Shown piece after piece: positions 1 through 11,990 of a DNA stretch of 64,000 bases. The stretch comes from Monosporascus cannonballus (Eukaryota; Ascomycota; Sordariomycetes; Xylariales), in NCBI GenBank assembly GCA_004154925.1, contig QJNS01000138.1, forward strand, positions 68,943 through 132,942. Reading direction: 5' to 3'. Below the pieces are notes generated by a model that saw only the letters and a list, made by a program, of their open reading frames with translations, made no database searches and was not told the DNA's origin. Both the position numbers and the translations under genes were made by a program. Every line of letters begins with the position of its first letter. The stretch's first letter is position 1.

Positions 1-281
1 CTACCTATTATCTTACAAAAATCGATTACAGAAAGGATAGATTCGACATTCGAAATTACTAACAGGATATCTTATATTTTTCTTACCTAAGAAAAATGTA
101 AAATTGCGACTTATGGTTAACTATCGACAACTAAACAATATCATTATCAAAGATCGAATACCGTTACCCCTAATTACGGAAATAAAAAACCGACTTTATG
201 AAACTAAATAGTTTATAGCATTCGAATTTAAAAATAGATATAATCTTATCAGGATCAAAAAAGGACATAAATAGAAAATAG

Positions 282-411
282 TGTTACGGCCTGGTCACCC
301 GTAAGAGGTCTAGTATATATGCAGCTGTAAGCACTAGGATGATTACCACAAATGCGATCATTCCACCGATCTTTTGCTCTGGTAGCGTGATGGTATAGTG
401 CAGCTATAACA
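282..411. mobile_element. 130-bp solo LTR-like insertion inside copy A, not RIP-degraded
   Basis: The segment starts TGTTACGGCC and ends GCTATAACA, i.e. TG...CA termini. It is flanked by the 5-bp direct repeat AATAG (277-281 and 412-416), which is the expected target-site duplication of an LTR retrotransposon. It interrupts the reverse transcriptase of copy A, whose reading resumes afterwards. Its base composition is near balanced while the host element is extremely AT-rich. No coding capacity. It could be a very short solo LTR or a TRIM-type remnant. Confidence 0.7.
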
Positions 412-3400
412 AATAGCCTTCAAAACGAAATACGGATTATTTAAGTTTTTGGTTATACTAATAGAATTTATAAACGTATTAGTAACCTTCCAGAAGATAG
501 TTAACTATATGCTACGAAAATATCTCGATATTTTTATCGTATGATACCTCGACGATATTTTTATTTTATCAGAAATAAAAAAAACATATGCAGGATATGT
601 TCATAAAGTTTTTCAAGCTTTACAGAAGGTAAAATTATTTATTAACGCAAAAAAGAATTAATTCCACAAATAGGAAGTAAAATATTTAGGAGATATTATT
701 ACCTTAGAACATATTAAAATAGACCTTAAGAAAATCGTTATAATTACAAAATAACAAATGCGAATAATAATTAAAAAAAAGTACAGATATTCTTTAGATT
801 CGTCAATTATTATAAAAAGTTTATTTGAAATTTTAGCAAAATAATTATATTGTTAATAAACCTTACAAAAGAAATTCAAATAAATACCAGATACGAAAAA
901 AGGGTTTTAAAATATTAAGCATGTAATTATTAACGCATTAGTATTAATTATATATGATTTAAACCGCCCCGTTAAACTAAAAACCGATATTTCGAATTAC
1001 GCGTTAGATATAATAATCGGATAACGAAATATTTAAGGCAAATTATACTGTATTATATTTTTTATATAAATTAAAAAGAGCCGAATTTATTACGCCATTT
1101 TATATAAGGAATTTATGGTTAATATTATGATATTTCGGGAATTTAAGTACTTTCTTAAAAAAAACTTATACCAAGTTAAGGTTTATACGAATAATCAAAA
1201 TTCTACCCAATTTATTACGACCAAGAAACTTATAAAATAATAATTTCGTTACGCGAAAAAATTAACGAATTTCGATTTCATTATTATCTAGAAAAAAGGC
1301 TTAAAGAATAGCAAAATAAATACCTTAAGCAAATAATTAAAACTTAAACAATTGGTTAGAATTAGTTATAAAATTTTAATACTATTATAAAAATTATTTA
1401 CGCGGGTAATAAATTAAGATAATTTGGGCAGTACCTTTCGATATATATCGAAACATTTAATAATATAATAATAATTTTTTAAAAAACCAAAGAACGAATA
1501 AAATAAAAATTGTAAAGCAATACCAGAAATATTTAATACGAAATATATATAAATATTAATTATATATATATCTAGGGATTTATAAAATCTTAAAACGGCT
1601 TTAACGCATATATTTTTTCCTTAAAATAAAATTAACGGCACAAAACGTTAAATAATAATATGATATTTATGCTAAAACGGAAATACGATAATATATATTA
1701 TACGAAAAATTATAATTATTATTAATCGCAAAATAACTATAATATTTCATTATATTGGATTTTATTATTAAACTTTTTATATTGAAAATTCTAATTACAG
1801 AAATATATTACAATAATATTTTCGTAATCGTCGACCGATTTCCGGAATTTCTTTATTTTTTATAATATTACGAAAATACAAACGTCGAACAAAAAATGTA
1901 TATTTTTAAATATATTTTTAATATATATAAATTACTTATAACAGTTATTTTAAACAAAAAATCGATATTCGTATTTACGTTTTGTTAAGGTCTTATAATA
2001 TAAATGGGCTTAAATTACATATTATCTAACATGTTTAAATTATAAATAAATAAATAAATAAAACGAATAAATTAAATTTTAAAAGCTTATTTACGATATT
2101 ATATTAATTACGAATAAAGCACTGAGATTAAAAAGTATTTATTATTTAATTAATTTATTTTATTAATTATTATGAAAATATTAAAATAATGTTTGCGAAC
2201 GTAAATTTTAGTTTTATTTCAAGAATGTATAAAAAAGGCACGTAATAACGGTTTAATTAATATCAAAATATTTTTATATTAAAATAAGTACGATAAGTAA
2301 AGTAAAGTATAAAAATAAAATTGAAAGTTTTACGAAATTTATTAAATAAATATTATAACTAAAAAAGCTAAAAGAATTGATTTTCGAAAAAAAGGAAATA
2401 ACGTTTTTCGTTATTAAAAATATTTAAATAAAACGACCTAATAAAACATTCGATTTCAAATATATCGGCCTATATAAAATTATTAAAAAAGATCTTAAAA
2501 AATAATTATTAATTAAAGTTTTTTTAAAAGTTAAATTTTATTTATTTTTTTACGTTTGTTTATTTAAATTAGCAGTAAATATAATTAAGATATATACGGT
2601 ACTAAAATAATATAAAAATAGAAAATAAATAAGTATATAAAATGGAAAAACTCTTTAAGATATAAAAATAAAACGAATTTACCTAGTACCTGATTAAATG
2701 AAAAAAGCATTTGGATTTCGAAAATAGCTAAGAATTTGCCAAAAACCTTATTAGCTCTTATTACCTATTAAAAGGTTTTCATTAATAATAACGGAATTAT
2801 TAGAAATAATTGCGTCCTAATTAATGTTTTTAATAAATTAATCGGTATCGCCGATACCAAATTAGTTTATAGGACTAACGGGAAAAACTAATACGGCTAT
2901 GAAAGCTTTAGCAATAGCCTGCTTTTAGCGCTTTTGCTTCTTTAGCTTTTCGAACGATTGTAATTTCTATTATATTATTTTTATTCCTTTGAAGAAAAAA
3001 AAACTTTTTATTTCCGAAAACGGATTAAACGCGTAATAACTTTATTTATCTTTTATTAATAATGTTTTTGCAATTTTAAAAGACGTTCCTTTATAAAAAC
3101 CTCCTTTTATTTTAAGCGTTAATTCTCGGTACGAATATTTTCCAAAACAAATACTAGTTTTATTATAAAAATATTTACTTTTAACGTAAACTTCATATTT
3201 TAAAACGTTTTCCATTATTTTGTATTTTTAATTCTTAACAAATTATAAAAAGTATAATATAATTTCAAAAATAAAATCGTTAAAAATAAAAAGCAGGTTT
3301 TGCCTACGAATAATAAAAGATATTTAACGATAACTTTTAATAATGCGATCCGATATCGTAAGGAATTAATAATATTTACCAGAAAAAATAAAGTCTTAAA

Positions 3401-3427
3401 GGCAAAATTTAAGGAAAGGGAAAATCG

Positions 3428-3822
3428 TATTACGACCTGATAGGTTTTGGTCTTAGAAAACGATTAACGAAAATAATACGAACCACTTTTTAGATTACGC
3501 AATAAGTACTTAGCAAAAATCTGCTAAACATAAATAATCAGCATTAAGTAATTGTTTAACAAAAATTCGCTAAATATAATTAAACAAAAATAAGCAGTAA
3601 TACTAAGAACAAATATATATATACGTTTATTATTTCGATAATTTAAATAACTTCAGGTTGCAAGATTTATTACTACCAATCGTTTGTAATACGACTTCTG
3701 TATCTTTGGTATTAAGAAACGTAACTAAGTTATCTTATTGCTATAAACTCCTACGATACTCCTACTAATATAAACCCGTATAACTAAGGTTTAATAATTG
3801 GTTAAACCGCCTAGCCGTCACA
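3428..3822 (+). repeat. 3' LTR of family 1 copy A
   Basis: It starts TATTACGAC (an expected TG start changed to TA, as RIP does on the opposite strand) and ends GTCACA. A diverged second copy is at 14,038-14,414, sharing for example the stretch around ACTCCTACTAATATAAACCC. The five bases after it (3,823-3,827, AAAAA) match GAAAA at the equal position of the intact copy, apart from a G-to-A change, and fit a target duplication. Confidence 0.7.
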
Positions 3823-4703
3823 AAAAATACCTCGATATTTTCGTCGTTTGCTATTTCGACGACATTCTTATCTTTTTAAAAACAACAAAAATATACACAG
3901 AATACGTTTATAAAGTTTTTTAAGTTTTATAGGTTGTAAGATTACTTGTTAATATAGAAAAAAAATTAATTTTACGTATAAGAAGTAAAATATCTAGGAC
4001 ATATTATCACCCTAAGATATATTAGGATAAACCTTAAGAAAATCGCTGTAGTTATAAAATAGCAGACGCAAATTATAGTTAAGAAAATATAGGCATTTTT
4101 CGAATTCGCCAATTATTATAGAAAATCTAATAGAAATTTTAATAAAATAATTATATCCTTAACAAGCTTTACGAAAACAAAATTAAAATAAATACCAGAT
4201 ATAAAAAACATTTTAGGATATTAAAGATATAATTATTAACGAATTAATATTAATTATATATAATTTGAATTATTTCGTTAAATTAAAACCGACATTTTGA
4301 ATTATACGTTAAGCGTAATAATTAAATAACCAAATAATTAAAGTAAATTATATTTTATTATATTCTTTTTATATAAGTTAACAGGAACTAAATTTAATTA
4401 GGGTATTTTAGATAAGAAATTTGTGGCTAATATTATAGTATTTCGAAATTTTAAGCATTTTTTTTAAAAAAAAAACTTATACCAGGTTAAAGTTTATACG
4501 GATTATTAAAATCTTACCCGATTTATTACGACCAGGGAATTTATAGAACGATAATTTCGTTACGTGGAAAAATTGGCGAATTTCGACTTTGTTATTATTT
4601 ACAAAAAAAGTTTAGAAAATAGCAAAGTAAATATTTTAAGTAAGCGACCAAACCGCGAGGAAATATTGGTTAAAATTAGCCATATAATTTTCGATATTAT
4701 TAT
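3823..4703 (+). mobile_element. Family 1 copy B, left fragment (reverse transcriptase to RNase H/integrase linker)
   Basis: Clearly homologous to copy A from about 525 to 1,390, with many transitions. It starts right after the LTR end of copy A and stops at 4,703, where the family 2 LTR begins. The homology then resumes at 11,991. The only open frame (4,564-4,794) is a degenerate stretch that runs into the LTR and is not a gene. The last bases 4,699-4,703 (ATTAT) form the left target duplication of the nested family 2 element. Confidence 0.75.
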
Positions 4704-5125
4704 TATTACGGATCCCCGAGTAGACCCGTTCTGGAGGCCCCAGGGCTGCAAAGGAGGGAAAGCTCCATACTCTAAGTTACGTAACTTAGAATGATTTAAC
4801 TAATTTATTAAATTATATAGATCATAATGATCTGGGTAATTTAATAGATTTAAGAAATTAGTATCATACCAGCAAAATAAAAGGAGGTATAAAGCTTTAA
4901 GTTTTTTATATAAATAGTTACCTACTTAATTTTCGCTCCTTAGTTATTAATTTAAGCTTTTAGTTCAAAGGTAATTGTATCGTTCTTTAATTGAAGGAAA
5001 AATTTTTAAATCTTTTTAACGAATAGATTATTAAATTATTTTTCGCCTTATTATTACTTGCAAATTAAAATCTTATTTCGGATATTGTTTATACCTCCAG
5101 GTGGATGTATAATAGGTTCGTTATA
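4704..5125 (+). repeat. 5' LTR of family 2
   Basis: 422 bp from TATTACGGATCCCCG to GGTTCGTTATA. It pairs with 11,569-11,990 over its full length with mostly C/T and G/A differences. The segment holds a palindrome AAGTTACGTAACTT (near 4,774) and GC-rich GGATCCCCG and CCCAGGGCTGC blocks that survived RIP. Confidence 0.9.
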
Positions 5126-8100
5126 TTTTGATAACTTCTTAATTAATAGCTGACGAATAATTTAAGGCCTAATTAGGCATAAGTTCTTTTAAACTTAATA
5201 AAAATGATATTATAGGACGACGTTTAGAAAACAAATAATATATTTGATCTTTATTATTAACCAGTAAAAAATTAATAACTGGATTAAACGAATTACCTTT
5301 TATCGAAAAAGTTTTTTAATTAATTAACAATATAGCACCTTTTACCATTCGATTTTAAAAAAAACCATTTTTGCAGCCCAGACAGCAACTTACCCCGGCC
5401 TCTAAGAATATTATCGAAGTCCAGGAAAAGGAGTCGGAAAAGGAAATGGCTAAAGAAGGGGCGGAGGAAAAGTACGGAGCCGAGATCCTAAAAGGAAAGG
5501 AAAAAAAAACTTATTATAGAAAAAAGATTAGACCTTCTAGTATAAGAAGTTAAAAGCCTAAAAAAAAAGAACATTCGATTTGTTAAAAAAAAGAAAACGA
5601 TTTTTCCTTAGTTTAGCTCCTTTAGGGGACGAAACCAAGGAAATAATTTTCGACCACTTTCGTTCGGAACAAAATAAATTCCAGAAAAAATTTCGATTTT
5701 GCTATTATTCGGAATAAATTAAATATGCGAAAAAATTATTTTACCTCCTAATTATTAAAAAATGCTAGACGTTAAAGGTTATAAGCCAAATTCCCCTAAG
5801 CCTTATGATAAATTTAAGGACCCGGAAAAATTCTTGGTTTAGGCCAGATTTCACTTTAAGTTTTATAAAAATTCTTTAACTGAAGATTATCAAAAAGTAA
5901 TTATTATCTTATAGTTACTTATCGGGAAAGTTTTTTTGTAATTCGAGCCTATTATAAAAAATTACTTAAAAAATTACCCGGATAATTTTTCGGATATAAT
6001 TAATTATATTTTTAACAAATACGACCATTTCGAAAAACGGATATAAACTTTGTTCGGAAATCCCGATAAAAAATAAGATGCTATTAAGTAATTATATTTT
6101 TTTTATTAAACCAAATTAGCCGCCAAATATACGACGAAATTTAACCGCCTTACCGCCATTTCCAATTTATAAGAAGACGCGTTATTTTACCCTTATTATG
6201 ACGGCCTAAAACCTTTAGTTAAGGATAAAATATATAAAGAACCATTAATTGGATTTTTCCCGGAATATATTAATAAGGTTATTATTGCCGACCGACGTAT
6301 TTTCGACCGATATTTCGAAAAAAAAAAGGATTAATAAACGAAATAATAATAAAGGTTTTAATAGCCGAAATAAAAAGGACAAAGGTAAGCCTTAGAAAAA
6401 AGCAAGTACTGCTTCGAGGAAGCCTAAAAAAAATAAATCCAAAATAAAATGTTTTAATTATAGCAAAAAAGGACATTTTAAAAGCAAATATCGTTTTCCC
6501 GTTAAAAGGAACTTTAAAAAAGGAGGAATTCCTTAACCCCAAAAAAAATCAAAATAATTAAACAAAAAATAAATAATAAGGTAGAAAAAGAGGAAAAAAT
6601 ATTAACACGATTTTTTCTCAGCCGGAATTTATTATTGCCATAATTACTCAAATTTAAAGCGATATCTTAAAGTACGAGGATTATCCAGTTTGCCAGGATT
6701 CCAAAGTTAAAATCTGCAAATATTACCCAGGATAAACGGCTTTTAAGATAATTATAAAATTAAAATACCTTTATCATTTTAATATATAAAGGTATAAGAT
6801 ATACGATACAAAGGGCCAGTTTTGGCCAGATATTAATAATTATGGATAATTGTTCCCAAAGCTTTATAAGTACCTAAAATATATTATTTACTAAAAAATA
6901 TTATCGGTAAACCTTTACGCCCTATTACATTTTACCGCTTATTACCAGGACGATTACTTTATTTATTTTAAAGCCAAAAAGAATAATAACTTTTGGCCTA
7001 AATAAGATGAAAAAATACCTACCGAACCAGACGACGAATGCCGATATACAGAAACCCCTTAATAGCTAAAATACCCCAAATCTTATTACTTATATCTAAA
7101 TTCAAAACGGAATTAAAAGGCCATATCGCAAAAATATTTATATTACGCCTTAATACTTTGTATTTAATACAAATTCCTAAATATGGGAATACCTCTTTCG
7201 GAGGTACACCTTTTCGATTTTATAACTTAAAAAATGCTAAACCAAGGATCGAACCAAAAAAAGATAATTACTTTCGGATGCTAATTAAGTAAAAAAAAAT
7301 GGTACAAATATATGGACGATCACTATATTAAATACGTAGTTAAAAAGGCGCGAAAATAAAGATGCCTTTTTGCAAATAAATTACGTTAATCAAAAAACGA
7401 TAAAAACCTTCGAAAATAAGGCATTAAAAAGCCCTAATATATAAGACCTTATATGAAGTAATAAAAAGATTATGTAATTAAATAAAGATTCCTTTTTAAT
7501 ATAAGGGTAAGATATTTAAGGCTATAATCGACTTAAGAGTAAAAAATAATTTTATTTTTCCTATAATAACAAAAAAACATTAAATTCCTTGGAAATATAA
7601 GTTAAAATCCTATAAGCTACGTATAGTGGACGGAAATTTATTTATATACGAAAACGGACGAATTTTTCGAAAAATTAAAGAACTCTTAGTACGGATTTAA
7701 AGATATTAAGAACGGATTTCGCTGGATATTGCCGATATTTTTGGGTACGATATTATTTTGGGGATGTCGTAATTCAAATCTAGTAATCCATATATTAACT
7801 AAAAGTATTAAATATTTTTATAAGAAAACGAATTACTCGAAAAAAACGATTAAGAAATTTGCTATATTATTAAAAAAGTCCAGATTATAAATTAAGCTTT
7901 TACAATATTATTTAAGTATTAACGGTTTAAGAAATTATTTAAGGATAAAAAAAACTATAAGTTATTATCATACGGTTAATAAAATCATAAAATACTTATT
8001 AAAGAAAAATATTATCTTAAATTTTACAAAATTTACTATATAAACCTTAATAAATCGAAAGCTTTATAAAAAAAATATTTAACCCGACTTAAAAAGAGAA

Positions 8101-11100
8101 TATATTTAACTTTTTGATTTTCCTGCTGGATACCTTGTTTTCATAATATCTAAAACCAAGGAAAAAAAGCAGAAAATCGATAAAAATGGAGATCTGGTTT
8201 TTAAAAAAGTAATTAATTACAAATAGTTAAACAATATCATAATTAAGAATAGATATCTTTTAACTTTTATAAATACGCTAAAAGAAAACGTTAACAAAGC
8301 CAAATAATTTACCGTACTTAATTTTCGAAACGGTTATTACCGTATTAAAATAGCCAAAGGAGAAAAATAAAAAACGGCATTTAGAATCATATATGGACTT
8401 TACGAATATAGAATAATACCTATAGGACTTACTAATGTTCCCCCCAGTTTCCAGCGTTTAATTATAATTACGTTCAGAAAATTTCTGGACAAATTTATAT
8501 TTGTTTATTTTAACAATATCCTTAATTATTCCGAGATTTTGGAAAAGCATAAAAAACAAATCGCCTAAGTATTCCAAACATTAAACGAAATAAATATCCG
8601 AATTAACCCAGCTAAAAGTATATGGCATACGCAAAAACTAAACTTTTTAGGATATATTTTTACCCCCGGCCAAATTCAAATTTAACGCTTTAAAATAAAA
8701 GTAATTAAGGATTAATTTATCCCTAATAAGGTAATCGTTATAAATATCCGGCAGATCTTAAGATTTACGGGTTACGTACGTAACTTAATTAAAGGATATA
8801 AAGATATAATTAAATTATTAACGAAATTTATTATTAAAAGGTACGTAAGAAAAAAGTTTAAATTCCCAGAAAAAGCAAAAAAAATATTCCAGATTTTGAA
8901 AAATATAATTACCAGCGGACTTATAATAAGATTACCTAACGCCGACAAAAAAAACGTTTAAAAACGGATGTTTTAAATTATGTATTAAATACTATCCTAA
9001 AATAATTAAAAGATAACGGCAAATAATACCTAGTGGCATATTATTTAAAAGCATTCCAAAATGCAAAACTTAAATATCCAATTTACGATAAAGAATAATT
9101 AATAATTATTAACGTTCTTAAAGAATAGGAATTTTTCCTTAGCGGAATACGGAAATCTTTTAATATTTACTTTGATTACAAAAATTTTACCCGATTTATA
9201 AAAACATAAGAATTAAATAAAAAACATAAAACTTGGATAATCTTTTTATTAAAATTTAATTTTAAAATATACCATATTAAAGGAAAAGAAAATATCCAGG
9301 CGGATATTTTTAATCATAAAAGAAACTATAATTCCAAAGTCCCCAAAAGAAGTATATAAATATTATAATATAATAAGGACGGCACCGTATAATTATGTGA
9401 AATAATAAAAAAGCCAATTCCCGAACTTTTAATACGGTTTCGGAATTCTTACGATATAAAAAAATAGAAAAAGGTTTAGTAATTAAAGGAATAGCTAAAA
9501 AACCAGCTGTTATATTATGGCAAAATTTACGTTCTTAAGGATTAACAGGAATAATTTGTAAAAAAATTCCATAAAAACCCGTTATACGGATACCAAAAAT
9601 TTTTTAAAATTATTAAATAATTACAAAAAAAATATGACTTTCCAAAGTTATAACGTATGGTTAAAAAGGTAATCAAAAATTGTAACTTTTGTAATAAGGC
9701 CAAAGTAGTACGTTATAAGCCTTATGGGTTATTATAACTTACTGATATTCCTGATAAGGTATAGAATATTATAGTTTAGGATTTTATTATTAATTTATTT
9801 TTATTTAAAAACCTAGTTATTAAAGTCGAATACGACGGAACATAAATAATTATTAATAGGTTTACCAAATATGGGTATTTTTTACCTTTTAAAAGAAACG
9901 CAATAGTAGAATAATTAACTTATGCTTTTATTAGATATTATTTCGACAAATATAGAATACCTGAAAAAATTATTTCCGATAAAAATACGTTATTTATTTT
10001 AAAGTTTGGCACCAGTTTCTTTAAATAAATTAGTGCTAAGCTTAAGTTTTTTACAGCTTATTACCTTTAAACGGACGGTTAAACCGAAAAGCTAAATTAA
10101 ACCCTGGAATAGTACTTCCGAAATTATGTTAATTACTAGCAAAATAATTGGGTAAAGCTTTTACCATTGGCGCAAATCGTTTATAACATATTTGTTAACG
10201 AGAATATAGGTATATTTCCTTATATAGCTGTATATAGATACGATATAAAGATAAAACGATTTAAATAATTGCTTAATAAAATACCAAAGATTGTTATAAT
10301 TACTCCAAAAGTAAAAATATTAATAATAGAAATTAAGATAATCCAAGCCCGTTTCCAGAACGAATTATAATTCCTTTAATAACGGATAATTTAGTATTAT
10401 AACAAAAAGAAAATTAAGGAATTAATTTTAACGAAAGGAAATAAGGTTTACTTATTACGCCAAAAATAAAATGCAATTTCGAATATTTTACAGATCAAAA
10501 TGAAAAGATTTAACGATAAGTTTGACTTTAAAAAATTTGGCCCGTTTAAAGTTGAAAAAGTCGTTTCCAAAACCAATTATCGATTATCGTTACCCAAAAA
10601 CATAAAAATATACCCTGTTTTCCATATTTCTTTACTTGAACTAATACCTAAGAACGCCCCCTTAAAAATAAGTTTAAAAATCGAAAAAGATAACAAAAAT
10701 AAATATAAAGTCGAACGAATATTAGATTTCAGAATGGTTAAAAATAAAATCTAATACTTAATTAAATAGGAAAGATATTTACATAAAGAAAATATATGGG
10801 AATTATTTAACTATTTAACGAATACGATAGACCTGGTTAAGACGTTTTATCGCCAAAATCCTGACCGACCGTCTTTAGCGCGGCTAACGTTATAGGTAAT
10901 AACGGTCCCCCGTTTAAATTCAAACTTTCGGCGTTTTAATCGAAAAAAGTAAACGTTTTTATTATGGCGTTTATTTTTAAAACAAGCCGCGTTTGTTTCG
11001 TTTCTATACGACGTTATTCTTTTTTTATTTTTTCCTGCTCTTTTAGTTAGTCCAATTCGTAATTCTCGAAAAGCAGCTGTAACCCTTTCTTCTTTAAAAT

Positions 11101-11568
11101 ATTTTCTTAATAACGTAAGCGTTATAATTTATTTATTTTTTTTAATATTTCCTTTTGAAATTTTCGCTATAGTTCCACGAATTCGTCTTTAGCGGCATAA
11201 CGCTCCCTTTAAAAACGGTCGCGTTCAAAACTGATGTTTTCCAACGAGAACATGGCAATTACTAATCTATCATAATAACGTTAATAACGGGTACAATAAT
11301 AATAATTTGGAATGTTTTCTGTTATAAAATATTTAGATTCCCCGAATAAAAAGTAATTGGAATAAGGTAATACCTCGAACCCAAACTTGAAAATATAAGC
11401 AAACCGGTTATTGCGAGTTTAACGCTAATTTGTACGGAATTAACGCGTTAATTTTTTTGTTCGATCTGCCATAGTAAGTTAGGCAATAAGAAAAACGATT
11501 TTCAATTGGAAAAAGGAGGTGCTTATTTTTTTATCTTTGGAACAAAAATTCTGAGAAAAAAAGAATAA

Positions 11569-11990
11569 TATTACGGATCCCCGAATAGACCCGTTCTGGA
11601 AGCCCCAGGGCTGCAAAAGAAAGAAAGTTTCATATTTTAAGTTACGTAACTTAAAATAATTTAATTGATTTATTAAATCATATAGATTACAATAATCTAG
11701 GTAATTTAACAGATCCAAAAAATTAATATCATATTAACAAAATAAAAAAAGGTATAAAACTTTAGGTTTTTTATATAAATAGCCACTTATTTAATTTTTG
11801 CTTCCTAATTATTAATCTAAGCTTTTAGTTTAGAGGTAATTATACCGTTTTTTAATTAAGAGAAAAATCTTTAAATCTTTTTAACGAACAGATTACTGAA
11901 TTATTTTTCACCCTATTATTACCTGCAAATCAAGACCCCATTTCGGATATTGTTCATACCTCCAGGTGGATGTATAACAGGTTCGTTACA
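11569..11990 (+). repeat. 3' LTR of family 2
   Basis: Same length and order of motifs as the 5' LTR. The end is GGTTCGTTACA, with its terminal CA intact, while the 5' copy has TA. The difference shows independent RIP after insertion. Confidence 0.9.

Larger units (their letters stand above)
1..3822 (+). mobile_element. RIP-degraded Ty3/Gypsy chromovirus, family 1 copy A (5' part outside window)
   Basis: The plus strand starts inside a reverse transcriptase. Near 110-280 a reading with stops resembles RLMVNYRQLNNIIIKDRIPL, which is the Gypsy motif for valine/aspartate-tyrosine-arginine followed by KDRYPLP. Integrase-like sequence follows near 1,740-2,300 (a YDSILVIVDRF-like stretch around 1,800). 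A chromodomain-like end near 2,640-2,790 reads as EKLFKI and YLIK. The 3' LTR is 3,428-3,822. Stops are everywhere and TpA is in great excess, as expected after RIP. The same sequence recurs in copy B from 3,823 onward, where the homology begins abruptly at the position equal to about 525 here. That suggests copy A inserted into copy B. Not functional. Confidence 0.8.
4704..11990 (+). mobile_element. Complete but RIP-degraded Ty3/Gypsy chromovirus, family 2, nested in copy B
   Basis: Two 422-bp LTRs (4,704-5,125 and 11,569-11,990) are flanked by the same 5-bp duplication ATTAT (4,699-4,703 and 11,991-11,995). Order on the plus strand: gag from about 5,370 to 6,530 with a PKPYDKFKDPEKFL-like start near 5,800 and a degenerate CCHC knuckle near 6,450-6,500; protease and leader around 6,600-8,000; reverse transcriptase about 8,100-8,900 with FVYFNNIL in place of the catalytic FVYxDDIL motif near 8,500; RNase H near 9,000-9,300; integrase 9,500-10,450; a GPFKV...NYRLSLP...VFHISLLE end (10,530-10,660) and a chromodomain-like KYKVERILDFR (10,700-10,740). 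A purine-rich tract (11,552-11,568) precedes the 3' LTR. All frames carry many stops, so it cannot move by itself. Confidence 0.9.

Noticed and set aside
4564..4794. 76-codon frame at the junction of copy B and the family 2 LTR
   Set aside because: It starts in degenerate RNase H/integrase sequence and runs into the LTR; a chance frame across an insertion joint.
6282..6542. 86-codon minus-strand frame
   Set aside because: Antisense shadow of the gag zinc-knuckle region of family 2.
10500..10754. 84-codon frame with a recognisable pol C-terminus
   Set aside because: It is a surviving piece of the family 2 polyprotein between RIP stops, not a separate gene.
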